Source of the DNA: Desulfosporosinus sp. OT | GTDB taxonomy: Bacteria > Bacillota > Desulfitobacteriia > Desulfitobacteriales > Desulfitobacteriaceae | Assembly: GCF_000224515.1 (NCBI RefSeq) | Contig: NZ_AGAF01000165.1 | Span: 42,472-106,471, forward strand | Direction of reading: 5' to 3' | Length of the DNA stretch: 64,000 nt | Part shown: in pieces, positions 1 to 8,154 of the stretch | How positions within the stretch are numbered: the first letter of the stretch is position 1 | How the letters are laid out: each line of letters opens with the position of its first letter | Made by a program: the position numbers and the translations under genes | The notes under the pieces: generated by a model | Database searches by the model: none | Seen by the model: the letters and a program-made list of their open reading frames with translations, nothing else | Told to the model about the DNA's origin: nothing

Positions 1-150
1 TTACAAAAAAAGCTGTCGAAATATATTTTTTCATAAAAAATAAGAGGGCTTCTTCTTAACCAGAGAAAGCCCCTTTTAGTCTAATTTTAATTGATAGATT
101 CGGCAATTTTTAAGAATTCGTCCGTCGATAATTGCCCAGTTAATTTTAAC
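1..150. repeat. 150-bp repeat, copy of 2479-2628
   Basis: This segment matches 2479-2628 almost base for base, with a few differences near its outer end. It carries the last 18 codons of the anti-sigma gene plus its terminator hairpin. Identity stops abruptly at base 150. The copy begins at or before the window edge, so its full length is unknown. Confidence 0.9.
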
Positions 151-350
151 GTAAAAGTGCGATGTTCCGCTTGTCTATCGACATATTGCGGAAAGTAAGT
201 GTTCCCTGATGGAAGGAAAAGAAGCCGGTGGAGATATTCTTCAGTGTTTTTTCCTCTCGAGCATTCAGTTGATTGTTCAAATTCCAAAATGTCTACATAA
301 CCGTGCTTTGCAAGATCGCTAATGATTTCTCGAAGCAATGCTTCCTGCAA
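87..350 (-). pseudogene. Chimeric ORF ending in a duplicated anti-sigma C-terminus
   Basis: An 87-residue TTG-started frame. The last 18 residues (LTGQLSTDEFLKIAESIN) equal the C-terminus of the anti-sigma protein at 2565-3314 and come from the repeated DNA. The first 65 or so residues are unrelated and I do not recognise them. A stop codon lies directly before the TTG, and the only good Shine-Dalgarno (AAGGAG) sits about 16 bases upstream on the far side of that stop, so the true N-terminus is probably lost. Best read as a recombination product of two gene fragments rather than a functional gene. No membrane segment or domain is visible. Confidence 0.6.
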
Positions 351-413
351 TTAATAAATTAGGCCTAACTCCTTGTGTCCAAACTTCAAATCTTTTTGAA
401 GTTTAAGAAACCG

Positions 414-737
414 CTATCCATTTATTAAGAATGAGCTAAATAATGTAAATAACATCATTATTATTGCTATTTTACGTCCTAGTCTAGAACCAAAATCATC
501 CTTAAATTTAAAACTGATAATTAACGCAGGGATATAAAATATTAAAGAATAAAAGATAGTATAATGGATTCCTGAATTTAGATTCGACCATGCTTTCAGA
601 CCTAATGAATTGAGAATTAAGTCTCCTAAAGCTACAAAATCAAATGAAAAAGAAAATAATCCTCCAATTATAATTAGAATTAAAGATATTGTGCCAATCC
701 CAATTTTAGGTTTTGTGTTTTGTATATCATCTTTCAT
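414..737 (-). CDS. Small membrane protein, unknown function
   Basis: A 107-residue hydrophobic protein with three or four predicted membrane segments (about residues 15-35, 58-77, 88-105) and a short charged N-terminus. The ATG is preceded by a strong AAGGAGG at good spacing, so the start is well supported. I recognise no family. It sits between the chimeric ORF and a secreted protein, both on the same strand, with AT-rich spacers on either side. It may belong to the same accessory neighbourhood as the sigma/anti-sigma pair, but nothing in the sequence proves a shared transcript. Confidence 0.65.
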   Translation of the reverse strand: MKDDIQNTKPKIGIGTISLILIIIGGLFSFSFDFVALGDLILNSLGLKAWSNLNSGIHYTIFYSLIFYIPALIISFKFKDDFGSRLGRKIAIIMMLFTLFSSFLING

Positions 738-889
738 ATTTAAAAGAACCTCCTTAATAATCTTTACTTATGATTTGATTTAATTAACATTTACTTTAAA
801 TTGAGTAAATTTAGAGCAAGAATTAAGATTCTTGCTCTAAATTCGGGACTAAAGTATATTAATCGAAAAATCAAAAGTGTAGTCAGCAT

Positions 890-1720
890 TTAAACGTCTC
901 TTTCAATATACGTTGCATCATAAGCTGAATTCGGATAACATGTTACATATTGCGTAATTACAAGGTCTTGAATAACCAATCCAAAACCTTGGTATTCAAA
1001 ACCCGTATGGAACAATCCAGATACTTTTGCCTCATAATTGTTTCCAACAGCGTAATGGCCTTCTTCCCATTCACTAACCTGCCAAAGTGATAATATACTT
1101 CCACGTTGATACCAACCATCATAATTACCAGCGTAATCAGCTTTTACTCCATCATATGAGAAGTTCAAAGATTGTGCTACGGTAAATATATGCACACCTA
1201 CCCAGGAGTAATAGTCTTTATAGGACTGTGCGTATCTAATTGATGCAGCAACAGAAATGTCACTAGTTGTTGATGTATTGTTCTTCCCAATAGCAAATAT
1301 TCCATTGTCATAGAAATCAATATCAGTATCATTTATTACAACGGATTTTCTTACAGCTGTAGGAACCTTTGCTTTTGTCTTATTGAGTGACTTTGCTTTA
1401 ACCTCTCTATTGTTTTCTGATAAAGTATTTAATTCGGCAATTTCATTTCCGGTAAATTTTTCGTCATTTGTTAATTCATTGCTGAAAAAATTGTCGATAA
1501 GTGTTTTTATATTTTTGTTAGTAGCTGAATTAGCCTTAAGATAATCTACCAATTTATCCTCAGACTTTGATAGTTTTTCAATGGCCTGTTTCTGTTGATT
1601 AGTATAAGAAGAAGTGGTCATCGCTGAATTTGTGTTACTTGCCATAACTGGGGCAACGCTTGAAAACATGAATATAGAACAGGTAATCATAGCTACTAGA
1701 TTTTTCAGCTTTTTAAGCAT
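890..1720 (-). CDS. Secreted protein of unknown function
   Basis: A 276-residue protein with a clear Sec signal peptide (KKLKN, then a hydrophobic core, cleavage near VMA-SN at about residue 27). The next 90 residues are rich in Asn, Lys and Glu and probably helical. The C-terminal half (about 150-276) is rich in aromatic residues and glycine and looks like a compact beta domain. The ATG follows GGGGAGGTG at good distance. I do not recognise the family. An operator-like promoter region lies upstream at 1820-1857. The protein is likely exported to the cell surface or medium; its role is unknown. Confidence 0.75.
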   Translation of the reverse strand: MLKKLKNLVAMITCSIFMFSSVAPVMASNTNSAMTTSSYTNQQKQAIEKLSKSEDKLVDYLKANSATNKNIKTLIDNFFSNELTNDEKFTGNEIAELNTLSENNREVKAKSLNKTKAKVPTAVRKSVVINDTDIDFYDNGIFAIGKNNTSTTSDISVAASIRYAQSYKDYYSWVGVHIFTVAQSLNFSYDGVKADYAGNYDGWYQRGSILSLWQVSEWEEGHYAVGNNYEAKVSGLFHTGFEYQGFGLVIQDLVITQYVTCYPNSAYDATYIERDV

Positions 1721-1819
1721 AATAACATCACCTCCCCTGTTAAGATAAATATTTCTTGGGGATAAAAAGCCGAATCACATTCCCTCCCTTTTACTGAATC
1801 TCCCTTCACAAACATCCCC

Positions 1820-1857
1820 AGTAGGTGTAGTATAAAATTACCTACAATTTGTGTAGG
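1820..1857 (-). promoter_or_regulatory. Promoter with overlapping inverted repeats
   Basis: On the minus strand two overlapping inverted repeats (CCTACA..TGTAGG type and GTAGGT..ACCTAC type) flank a TATACT -10-like hexamer about 100 bases upstream of the secreted-protein gene. The arrangement suggests a repressor or activator site on its promoter. The regulator is unknown. Confidence 0.4.
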
Positions 1858-1863
1858 GGCAAA

Positions 1864-1944
1864 ACGCCATCAGATCAAATGGTACTTTGCGGGTATGATT
1901 GATCTGATGGCGTCCCTTATTTAAATGGCGAAGGCCATCTAAAT
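1864..1944 (-). terminator. Two hairpins, probable terminator
   Basis: A perfect 15-bp inverted repeat (arms 1864-1878 and 1899-1913) is followed on the minus strand by TTTTG. A second hairpin with 11-bp arms (1919-1929 and 1934-1944, one mismatch) lies beside it. They sit just downstream of the broken gene ending at 1993 and probably end its transcript. Confidence 0.55.
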
Positions 1945-1992
1945 AACTAGGTTATAATATTTCCTCCTCATGATGTACCGGCATTCAACAAT

Positions 1993-2421
1993 CTAAGGTA
2001 TATAAACCGCTTCAGCATAGGAGTAACCTGTTTCATACGTTGACCCGTTATATGCGGTATGCTCTGCAAACACTCGGTAATAATACCCGGGCGATACGCC
2101 TGAATTTTGGCCTCCGGACACGTATGATCCGTTGGAAGATGTGTAGTTGTAAGTTTAAAGAGTATACCAATTTCCATTTTTTAGATACTGAAGGTGAAGG
2201 GTTAAACCGATTTGTGAAACTGGATAATACGTTGAGGTATAACCTGAGATAGTAATTTTCCCATTTCCATTGTCTGACAGTTGGCTACCTCCCCCTGAAA
2301 TAGTTTGATATGTCAGGGGGAGTACCAACTTGCCAGTACTTGTGTTGTTTGTTGCACCCAGAGCTGTTAAGGGAATCAAAAGTAAAAACAGGGCTAAAAA
2401 CACGGGTAAGAGTCTTTTTAT
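1993..2421 (-). pseudogene. Secreted small protein gene (DUF6147-like) broken by a TAA
   Basis: Read through in one frame, this gives about 142 residues: a signal peptide (KRLLPVFLALFLLLIPLTA), then a beta-rich domain with repeated G-N-G, Y-L-K-N-G-N-W and G-Y-Y-Y-R-V motifs. The pattern resembles the DUF6147 family of small clostridial exported proteins (from memory). An in-frame TAA at 2155-2157 interrupts it; the next 54 codons continue the same reading frame and the family pattern up to TAG at 1993. The codon at the expected start, eight bases after AAGGAGG, is ATA (2419-2421) instead of ATG. Two disabling changes make a pseudogene the best call. An ATA or unusual start cannot be excluded. 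Confidence 0.7.
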
Positions 2422-2478
2422 GGATAATTCCTCCTTAAAAATGCTTTCACTATTAAGACAACGGAAAACAAGCAAAGG

Positions 2479-2628
2479 TTACAAAAAAGCTGTCTAAAAT
2501 ATATTTTTTCATAAAAAATAAGAGGGCTTCTTCTTAACCAGAGAAAGCCCCTTTTAGTCTAATTTTAATTGATAGATTCGGCAATTTTTAAGAATTCGTC
2601 CGTCGATAATTGCCCAGTTAATTTTAAC
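2479..2628. repeat. 150-bp repeat, copy of 1-150
   Basis: This is the likely parent copy, since it forms the natural 3' end of the intact anti-sigma gene and its terminator. See the entry at 1-150. Confidence 0.9.
2512..2553 (-). terminator. Terminator of the sigma/anti-sigma operon
   Basis: On the minus strand a GGGGCTTTCTCT..AGAAGAAGCCC hairpin is followed by TCTTATTTTTT. It lies directly after the anti-sigma stop codon and is duplicated in the copy at 1-150. Confidence 0.75.
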
Positions 2629-3314
2629 ATGAGTCCGCGCTGATACCATGTTAAGATATATACGCCATTTTTTTGTTGCAATAGAGTTGCCGGTGCTCCA
2701 TTGATCGTAATATCTTTATTTACCGTATCATCGGTGTCGTATACTAAACCTTGGGAAACTGTTGATACAGCATTTTGTTGGGTAAAAAGAAGTAATTGAC
2801 CCTGAACATCATAGTTAATGGTTATCCTGTTAACATCAGTACTAAGATTAGAAATCGAAATTTTCATAGACTTTGTTCCGGGCGGTAAATACTTGGGCTC
2901 AGCTATTTTAAAATAAACGTTCTTTTGGGCCTCTTCCAAAGTGGTCTCTTGCTCAACAAGTGCTCCAAGATTGTTAACTGCCGGAGTTTTCGTTCCGGTA
3001 AAATAGTTATTAATCGTCTCTGTTTTGTTTTGCGTAGATTTACCTACTATGTGACTTAGCATTTGGAGAAAACGTTCACCGAAAGCATAAGCTTGGACCG
3101 GTTTAAATAATGTCAAAGAGCTAATGATTAACATAAACACTGCCATAGCAGCTATCAAGGACTTCGGCGTTATCCGGCGGCTCTTTTTCTCCTTTAAAAC
3201 AATGTTCTTAAACTTAAGCCATTCTTCATCTATTGAGGGAACCGGTATTTGTTGTAATTCCGAAGATATGCGTTCCTTTATTAATATGTCAAGTTGTTCA
3301 TCGCTTAATCTCAA
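2565..3314 (-). CDS. Membrane anti-sigma factor, DUF4367 type
   Basis: A 249-residue protein with a soluble N-terminal region (1-48) suited to binding a sigma factor, one membrane helix at about residues 49-68 (SLIAAMAVFMLIISSLTLF), and an extracellular domain ending in a DUF4367-like module (about 130-249, with the LPPGTKS and LTWYQRGLMLKLTG stretches). It overlaps the ECF sigma gene by four bases, the usual coupling of sigma and cognate anti-sigma. The outer domain presumably senses a cell-envelope signal. Its 3' end is duplicated at 1-150. The family assignment comes from architecture and motifs; the signal is unknown. Confidence 0.8.
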   Translation of the reverse strand: MRLSDEQLDILIKERISSELQQIPVPSIDEEWLKFKNIVLKEKKSRRITPKSLIAAMAVFMLIISSLTLFKPVQAYAFGERFLQMLSHIVGKSTQNKTETINNYFTGTKTPAVNNLGALVEQETTLEEAQKNVYFKIAEPKYLPPGTKSMKISISNLSTDVNRITINYDVQGQLLLFTQQNAVSTVSQGLVYDTDDTVNKDITINGAPATLLQQKNGVYILTWYQRGLMLKLTGQLSTDEFLKIAESIN

Positions 3315-3868
3315 TGGGATTTCCCCCTTAACTGGACGTTGTCTGAAGCATCTTGAATAGACATAACTTCTTTGAAGTTGGCTCTCGCCCTATATAGACG
3401 GATTTTTACATTCGGTACAGTTATTTTCAAAATAGATGCTATCTCTTCTAATGTCAAGTCCGAATAATATCTTAAAACCAATATTTCTGAATCATCAACC
3501 GATAGAACATTTAGGACACGTTCTATCTGATCTTTAATTAAATAAGCATGTTCAAAAGAATCAGCTACTGGAATTGTTTTAATATCATCCGTTATATCAG
3601 TTATAGGAACAACTTTTAATCGGATTGATGATTTAACCAGATTCTTCGCTTCATTAACTGTTATTGTCGTAACCCAGGCGGAGAATTTGCCTTTATCTTT
3701 AAGCTGGTCTCTTTTTCGATATGCCTGTAAAAAAGCTTGTTGAACAGCATCTTTACTTAGTTCTTTATCTCTAGTTATTGAATAAGCTATTTGGTATAGC
3801 TTGCTATAGTACTGTCTGAATAAGATCTCGAACAGTTCCAGGGAATTTGAACTGGGATTCATAGACAA
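3311..3868 (-). CDS. ECF-family RNA polymerase sigma factor
   Basis: A 185-residue protein with sigma region 2 (about 12-75, including QIAYSITRDKELSKDAVQQ and FSAWVTTITVNEAKN) and sigma region 4 (about 118-170, helix-turn-helix LTLEEIASILKITVPNVKIR). Regions 1 and 3 are missing, as in ECF sigma factors. It forms an operon with the overlapping anti-sigma gene. A c-di-GMP-I riboswitch and terminator lie immediately upstream, so synthesis of the pair is probably tied to c-di-GMP level. The start is the ATG at 3868, followed by a second in-frame ATG two codons later (MSMNPSSNS). Confidence 0.9.
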   Translation of the reverse strand: MSMNPSSNSLELFEILFRQYYSKLYQIAYSITRDKELSKDAVQQAFLQAYRKRDQLKDKGKFSAWVTTITVNEAKNLVKSSIRLKVVPITDITDDIKTIPVADSFEHAYLIKDQIERVLNVLSVDDSEILVLRYYSDLTLEEIASILKITVPNVKIRLYRARANFKEVMSIQDASDNVQLRGKSH

Positions 3869-3942
3869 ATTAATTCCCCCCTAAACATTGTGAATGATAC
3901 TACTTTACTCTCTTAAAAGTTCAATTTACTTATTTGTTTGCA

Positions 3943-3973
3943 TAAAAAACCCTTCTCCAAAATAAGAGAAAGG
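3943..3973 (-). terminator. Terminator of the c-di-GMP riboswitch expression platform
   Basis: On the minus strand a CCTTTCTC..GGAGAAGG hairpin is followed by GTTTTTTA. It lies about 20 bases after the aptamer and about 75 bases before the sigma gene, so it is placed to act as the riboswitch-controlled terminator. Confidence 0.7.
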
Positions 3974-3989
3974 CTAATAAACCTGAATT

Positions 3990-4070
3990 ATAGTGGCAAC
4001 CTGGCAGTCATAGCGTATAGCCTTAGACCCATAGCTTTGTGTCCCCGTCTTTCAACGGGTTTACCTTTTT
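3990..4070 (-). promoter_or_regulatory. Cyclic di-GMP-I (GEMM) riboswitch aptamer
   Basis: On the minus strand the segment holds the GEMM-I hallmarks in order: GGTAAACC, a short stem capped by a GAAA tetraloop, GGGACACAAAGCTATGGG, then TCTAA, a second stem, ATGA, and closing AGGTTGCC that pairs with the 5' GGTAAACC. The tetraloop and its TCUAA/AUGA receptor are both present. A terminator and the ECF sigma operon follow downstream. Whether ligand turns expression on or off cannot be read safely by eye. Confidence 0.9.
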
Positions 4071-4178
4071 CATCTTTTCTAGATAAATATTACAACATAT
4101 CTTGCTCAAAAATTGTCGAAATCGGGTGATGGACAAAATATTTTTCAATATCTGAATTATTCTTTCTGCGAAGAAATA

Positions 4179-4211
4179 TGCCGGTCGAAGTTACCTCTAC
4201 TCCGACCGGCA
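4179..4211 (-). terminator. Terminator after recombinase remnant
   Basis: A TGCCGGTCG..CGACCGGCA inverted repeat with arms 4179-4187 and about 4203-4211 lies directly downstream of the remnant ending at 4221. On the minus strand it is followed by TATTTCTT, a weak T-tract. Confidence 0.6.
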
Positions 4212-4220
4212 GTTCATTTA

Positions 4221-4697
4221 TCACAGTATCTCCCTTACCTCTACCCCAACCTTAAACAAAAACACTACCTCCGCCATCGATTGTACGATTACTTTTTCAA
4301 CGAACCTCCGAAATAAAACATCGTCGAACTTCTCAATCCCACTCTCCTGCCCCATCAGATAATCCCTTAATTCTTCCACCCGTTTTTCCCGAATTGCCCG
4401 TTCTGTTTGTTGTTTTTTGAGCTTTGCCATCCGGTTTTGGATTGACTTAATCTCGGCGCTAAGTTCTGAGTGTTCCTTTTCATCAACCGTCCCTGCCTTC
4501 ATTCCCCGCTTTACCAGGTTCTTCATTTCTTGTTGGAGTTCGGCAAGCCTGGCGTGTAGCAACTCCATCGTGTAGTTTTCCTCTATAGGCTCAAGCCCCC
4601 GGTAAATATCCTGCATTAGTTTCTCTAAAAAGGTTTCCTTACTACTACCCAGTGTTTTAAAATAGTTAAAAAAAGCCGACCAAGGTGAAAGCTTCAC
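4221..4697 (-). pseudogene. C-terminal remnant of a large serine recombinase
   Basis: About 150 residues match the C-terminal part of large serine recombinases: a long charged coiled coil (residues 40-120, ELLHARLAELQQEMKNLVKR) and the terminal FRRFVEKVIVQSMAEVVF..KVGVEVREI strand region. The catalytic and DNA-binding parts are absent. The apparent first nine codons are actually the terminator of the neighbouring remnant, so the true gene lost its 5' part. It is a relic of an integrated element. Confidence 0.8.
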
Positions 4698-4709
4698 CCC
4701 AGTCGGCTA
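4667..4709 (-). terminator. Terminator between two recombinase remnants
   Basis: On the minus strand an AGCCGAC..GTCGGCT stem encloses an inner GGTGAA/TTCACC stem and is followed by TTTTTTT. It ends the remnant at 4721-5231 and now forms the false start of the remnant at 4221-4697. Confidence 0.8.
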
Positions 4710-4720
4710 CATTTTTATCC

Positions 4721-5231
4721 TTATTCAATCTCACATTCTACTTCAGACCCTTCAAGTAGACTAACAACCAACTTACCATCTAAAACGGTATCTTTTCCAT
4801 CAGTTTAAAGTACTGCTCTACATCAAAACGCCCAATCGGTTTTGCCGTTTTGAATGTACCAATAAATCGCTGCGCAATGACTCGCTTAAGAACATCGTCT
4901 CCGTTACTTTGGTTTTCCCACTTACCCATGAAGTAATCCTTGTTTTCAACCACCGCATTGAAAGTGTTAACAAAGGCTACAGGTCCTTAGCTATTCGGTT
5001 AGGACCTTTGCCATCAAGGTAATCGTTGTAAATCCGTCTTACGATTTTGGCTTGCTTCTCATTAATCACCAAGTCCCCATTTTCATCTTTGTCATAGCCC
5101 AGAAACTTTGTTTGGTTCACATGAACCTTTCCCTGTTCAAATCGTCTCCGGATACCCCAAGCTGAATTTTCCGAGATCGACCGGCTCTCGTCCTGCTGCG
5201 TACACGAAAACATATACCATGAGATGTTCAC
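4721..5231 (-). pseudogene. Internally deleted, frameshifted serine recombinase
   Basis: Residues read from 5231 (QQDESRSISENSAWGIRRRF..FLGYDKDENGDLVI..GPNRIAKDL) belong to the recombinase domain of large serine recombinases. The frame then breaks at about 4975. A second piece (VAFVNTFNAVVENKDY..RFIGTFKTAKPIGRFDVEQY) continues in another frame, and a one-base deletion near 4780 shifts the last part (LDGKLVVSLLEGSEVECEIE) to its stop at 4721. The N-terminal serine catalytic domain is missing and part of the middle is deleted. This is a clear pseudogene. Confidence 0.8.
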
Positions 5232-5334
5232 TGAAGTAACACTAAACGCGCTTTAACTCCCCCAAAAGAATGATAACAACATAATTTGTAAGTTTGCCAG
5301 TAACGCGTAAGCAGTCTGAAACCTTGCTAAGCAT

Positions 5335-7101
5335 TTAACCTTTAATTTCGACATTAATCAACTTATGATTCAACACATCAATTAACCCCAAGTCTGTCAA
5401 TCCCAACTTGGGAACTGTAGGTAAAGAAATAAAGCAAAGAGACATAAACGGGGAAGGCAAGTGGCATCCCAACTGTCGAGCCGCCTCGTTGACCTCTTCA
5501 AGCTCTTTAAGCACAATCTCAGCTGGTTTCTCACTCATTAAACCTCCGATCGGAAGTTCCATTTTTCCTATGACCTGTCCTTCTTTAACGACCACCATAC
5601 CACCCTGCAGCTTGTGAATCGCATTGGCGGCACAAGCTATGTCCTCATCATTCGTACCGACGCAGACGATATTGTGATGGTCGTGAGACATGGATGTCGC
5701 TAAGGCTCCTTCTTTCAGGCGGAATCCCTTAACAAAACCAATCCCCACCCCTCCGGTCTTACCATAACGCTCAACAATAGCCAGTTTTAAAATATCTTTT
5801 TCCAGGTTACTCAGGAGTTGTCCGTTTGTAATGGTGAGTTCTTCGACATCCCACTCGTTAATAATTTGGTCATCGTAAATCCGGATCACGTTCACCCGGG
5901 CTGTCGACCCTTGACTTTGCGTTGGGACAACAAATGCCTTAGCACTGACGGGCGCCTTGAGTATAATCGTCTCTTTGATCCAATCAGGGTAGTTTCTGTG
6001 TTTGCTTTCCACCACGAGATGGCCGTTTTCCGCAACAATCTGCCCCTCATAGATAACTTTAGCTGGAGCGATGTTCGATAAATCTTTAACGAGTAAGATA
6101 TCGGCTAACCTGCCGGGGGTAATACTCCCTATTTCATCTTCTAACCGGAAATGTCTTGCACAGTTCAAGGTTGCTATTTGGATGGCCTGCATTGGCGGCA
6201 TCCCCAGAGAGATCGCTTTATTTACATTATAGTTAATATGGCCTTCGTTCCGAATATCGATAGCATGTTTGTCGTCCGTACAGAAAATCAAATGTTCATG
6301 GCTCAGGCCTTGTTTAAGAACCCCTGTAATCAGCTCCTCGACATTACGTTCTGTGCTGCCTTCTCTGAGCATCGCCGTCAATCCTAATTGCACTCTCTCT
6401 AGGAGTTGTTCATAGGTAACACACTCGTGGTCGTCGGACATCCCTGCGCTGGCATATACGTTGAGCTCTTGCCCAACACGGCCAATAGCGTGACCATTGA
6501 CTATCTTGCGTCGTTGCAGGGCGGCAGCAATTTTTTTAAGATATTCTTCTTTAATCACAAGAACCTTAGATGGATCTAACTCACCCAAGCTGATACTTTC
6601 TGACCAATCTAACATTTCTTCCACTTCCGCAAGACCAAGAATTCCACCCGTAGTCTCCAAGCCAGGTGCAGTTGGTACTCGGGAAGACACCTGGATAAAG
6701 GTCCTGTATGGGAGCTCCGCGATGGAATTGACCAGTGCTTTTACACCCTCAATTCCTGCTACGTTGGCAATTTCCATGAGATCCGCCATAATTGTCGTTG
6801 TACCATGCGGGACAAGGACATCCGCCAAGGCTTCAGGTGAGAGAAGAGTTGTTTCAAAGTGCATATGACCATCGATAAAACCTGGCATGGCATACATCCC
6901 GCCACAGTCTAGGGTTTCAATCGCATTTAATTCAGCCAATGGATCAATTGAAACTATCCGTTTCCCTTTGATGTAGATATTAGTCTGATAGATCTGTGCT
7001 GAGTAGACATTTACAAGGTTTACATTCTCCAACTTTAGGTCACATTCGATGATATTTAATCCGGCTTCAAGTACGGTTTTGATTTCTTCGTAGGTTCGCA
7101 C
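5335..7101 (-). CDS. ade: Adenine deaminase
   Basis: This 588-residue amidohydrolase converts adenine to hypoxanthine and ammonia in purine salvage or breakdown. Visible metal-site motifs are DGHMHFE (about residue 76), NGHAIG, and FCTDDKHAIDI. The C-terminal beta domain has GGLMSEKPAEIV near the end, typical of bacterial Ade. Length matches the family (about 570-600). It starts at GTG with AGGAGTG upstream. It is the last gene after a BMP-type nucleoside importer on the same strand, separated by a hairpin, which fits a purine-use cluster. Confidence 0.95.
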   Translation of the reverse strand: MRTYEEIKTVLEAGLNIIECDLKLENVNLVNVYSAQIYQTNIYIKGKRIVSIDPLAELNAIETLDCGGMYAMPGFIDGHMHFETTLLSPEALADVLVPHGTTTIMADLMEIANVAGIEGVKALVNSIAELPYRTFIQVSSRVPTAPGLETTGGILGLAEVEEMLDWSESISLGELDPSKVLVIKEEYLKKIAAALQRRKIVNGHAIGRVGQELNVYASAGMSDDHECVTYEQLLERVQLGLTAMLREGSTERNVEELITGVLKQGLSHEHLIFCTDDKHAIDIRNEGHINYNVNKAISLGMPPMQAIQIATLNCARHFRLEDEIGSITPGRLADILLVKDLSNIAPAKVIYEGQIVAENGHLVVESKHRNYPDWIKETIILKAPVSAKAFVVPTQSQGSTARVNVIRIYDDQIINEWDVEELTITNGQLLSNLEKDILKLAIVERYGKTGGVGIGFVKGFRLKEGALATSMSHDHHNIVCVGTNDEDIACAANAIHKLQGGMVVVKEGQVIGKMELPIGGLMSEKPAEIVLKELEEVNEAARQLGCHLPSPFMSLCFISLPTVPKLGLTDLGLIDVLNHKLINVEIKG

Positions 7102-7157
7102 TGCCTAACACTCCTTTTTTCAAGCATGAAAGGTAGATCCATGCATGCTAGCAGGTA

Positions 7158-7197
7158 CAAAAATGAAGGAGCCAACACAATGTATTCTGGTTGGCTC
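7158..7197 (-). terminator. Hairpin between permease and ade
   Basis: Arms GAGCCAAC (7169-7176) and GTTGGCTC (7190-7197) form an 8-bp stem. On the minus strand it is followed by CTTCATTTTTG. It may end or attenuate the importer transcript before ade. Confidence 0.6.
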
Positions 7198-7217
7198 ACT
7201 TTTTGTATATAGAGTCC

Positions 7218-8150
7218 TTAACGTTCCTCACGTGAATATGGAATTCCAAGTGCAGCAGGTGTTCCTGAACGCCTGTTTTTTGTCTCCCGTGTAGTGAAGA
7301 CCAAGACCACAAATGTAAAGACATAAGGCAGCATCTGTAAAAAATTAGATGGGATCATGACACCTAAGGCTTGAAGATGTAAGCCTAGTGAAGCAATAAT
7401 ACCAAATAGCCACGCACCCAGTAGAGCACGAGCTGGATCCCAGACGGCGAAGATTACAAGTGCAACCGCAATCCAACCTCGGCCAGCCGACATGTTTTCA
7501 ATCCAGGAGGGAGAATAGGCTAGTGATAGATAGGCACCACCCGCGCCAGCGAGCATACCTCCGACAATAACAGCGGCATACCGGACGAAAAAGATGTTAT
7601 GTCCCAGAGCGTCTACCGCCGATGGATTTTCGCCAGCCGCCCTGAGAAGAAGGCCTATCTTTGTTTTGTAAAAAACGAACCAAAGTATGACAACTAGAAT
7701 TACGCTGAGGTAAACCATAATGTCCTGTTTAAAAAATATATCACCAATTATAGGAATTTGAGAGAATAGCGGGACGGCAACTGCTTTAAAGGTCGAGGTG
7801 GGCGGAATTCCCACCAAGCCACGTCCCAGGTATGCTGACAGGCCCGTACCAAAAATAGTCAGTGCCAGACCGCTCGCCACTTGACTCGCACGGAAAACGA
7901 TGGTAATGACCGCATGAATTAGCGCCATAAGTCCGCCCGCTATCAAGGCCACCAATAGGCCCAGCCATTTGTTGTCTGTATAAGTACCCACGTAAAAGGC
8001 GCTTACAGCTCCCACGAGCATCATGCCCTCAACACCTAGATTCAAGATTCCCGAACGCTCAGCAATGACTTCACCAAGCGAAGCATATAAAATCGGGGTG
8101 CCTGCAACGACTCCAGCTGCAAGGATGGCGATTATATAGTTTAAATCCAT
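7218..8150 (-). CDS. BMP-type ABC importer, permease 2 (NupQ-like)
   Basis: A 310-residue membrane protein with about eight helices of the BPD_transp_2 type used by nucleoside and sugar importers. The GVEGMMLVGAVSAF and AGRGWIAVALVIFA motifs mark the NupQ-type subunit. It lies four bases after the partner permease and completes a lipoprotein-ATPase-permease-permease set (11994 down to 7218). The likely substrates are nucleosides or purines, inferred from the family and the adjacent adenine deaminase. Confidence 0.88.
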   Translation of the reverse strand: MDLNYIIAILAAGVVAGTPILYASLGEVIAERSGILNLGVEGMMLVGAVSAFYVGTYTDNKWLGLLVALIAGGLMALIHAVITIVFRASQVASGLALTIFGTGLSAYLGRGLVGIPPTSTFKAVAVPLFSQIPIIGDIFFKQDIMVYLSVILVVILWFVFYKTKIGLLLRAAGENPSAVDALGHNIFFVRYAAVIVGGMLAGAGGAYLSLAYSPSWIENMSAGRGWIAVALVIFAVWDPARALLGAWLFGIIASLGLHLQALGVMIPSNFLQMLPYVFTFVVLVFTTRETKNRRSGTPAALGIPYSREER

Positions 8151-8154
8151 ACCG

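Noticed and set aside
2155-2157. In-frame TAA as possible recoding
   Set aside because: TAA is not a known selenocysteine or pyrrolysine codon, and the start codon is also damaged, so a pseudogene is simpler.
1968-2177. 69-residue minus-strand ORF
   Set aside because: It is a shadow frame; the frame carrying the G-Y-Y-Y-R-V pattern of the broken secreted protein is the real one.
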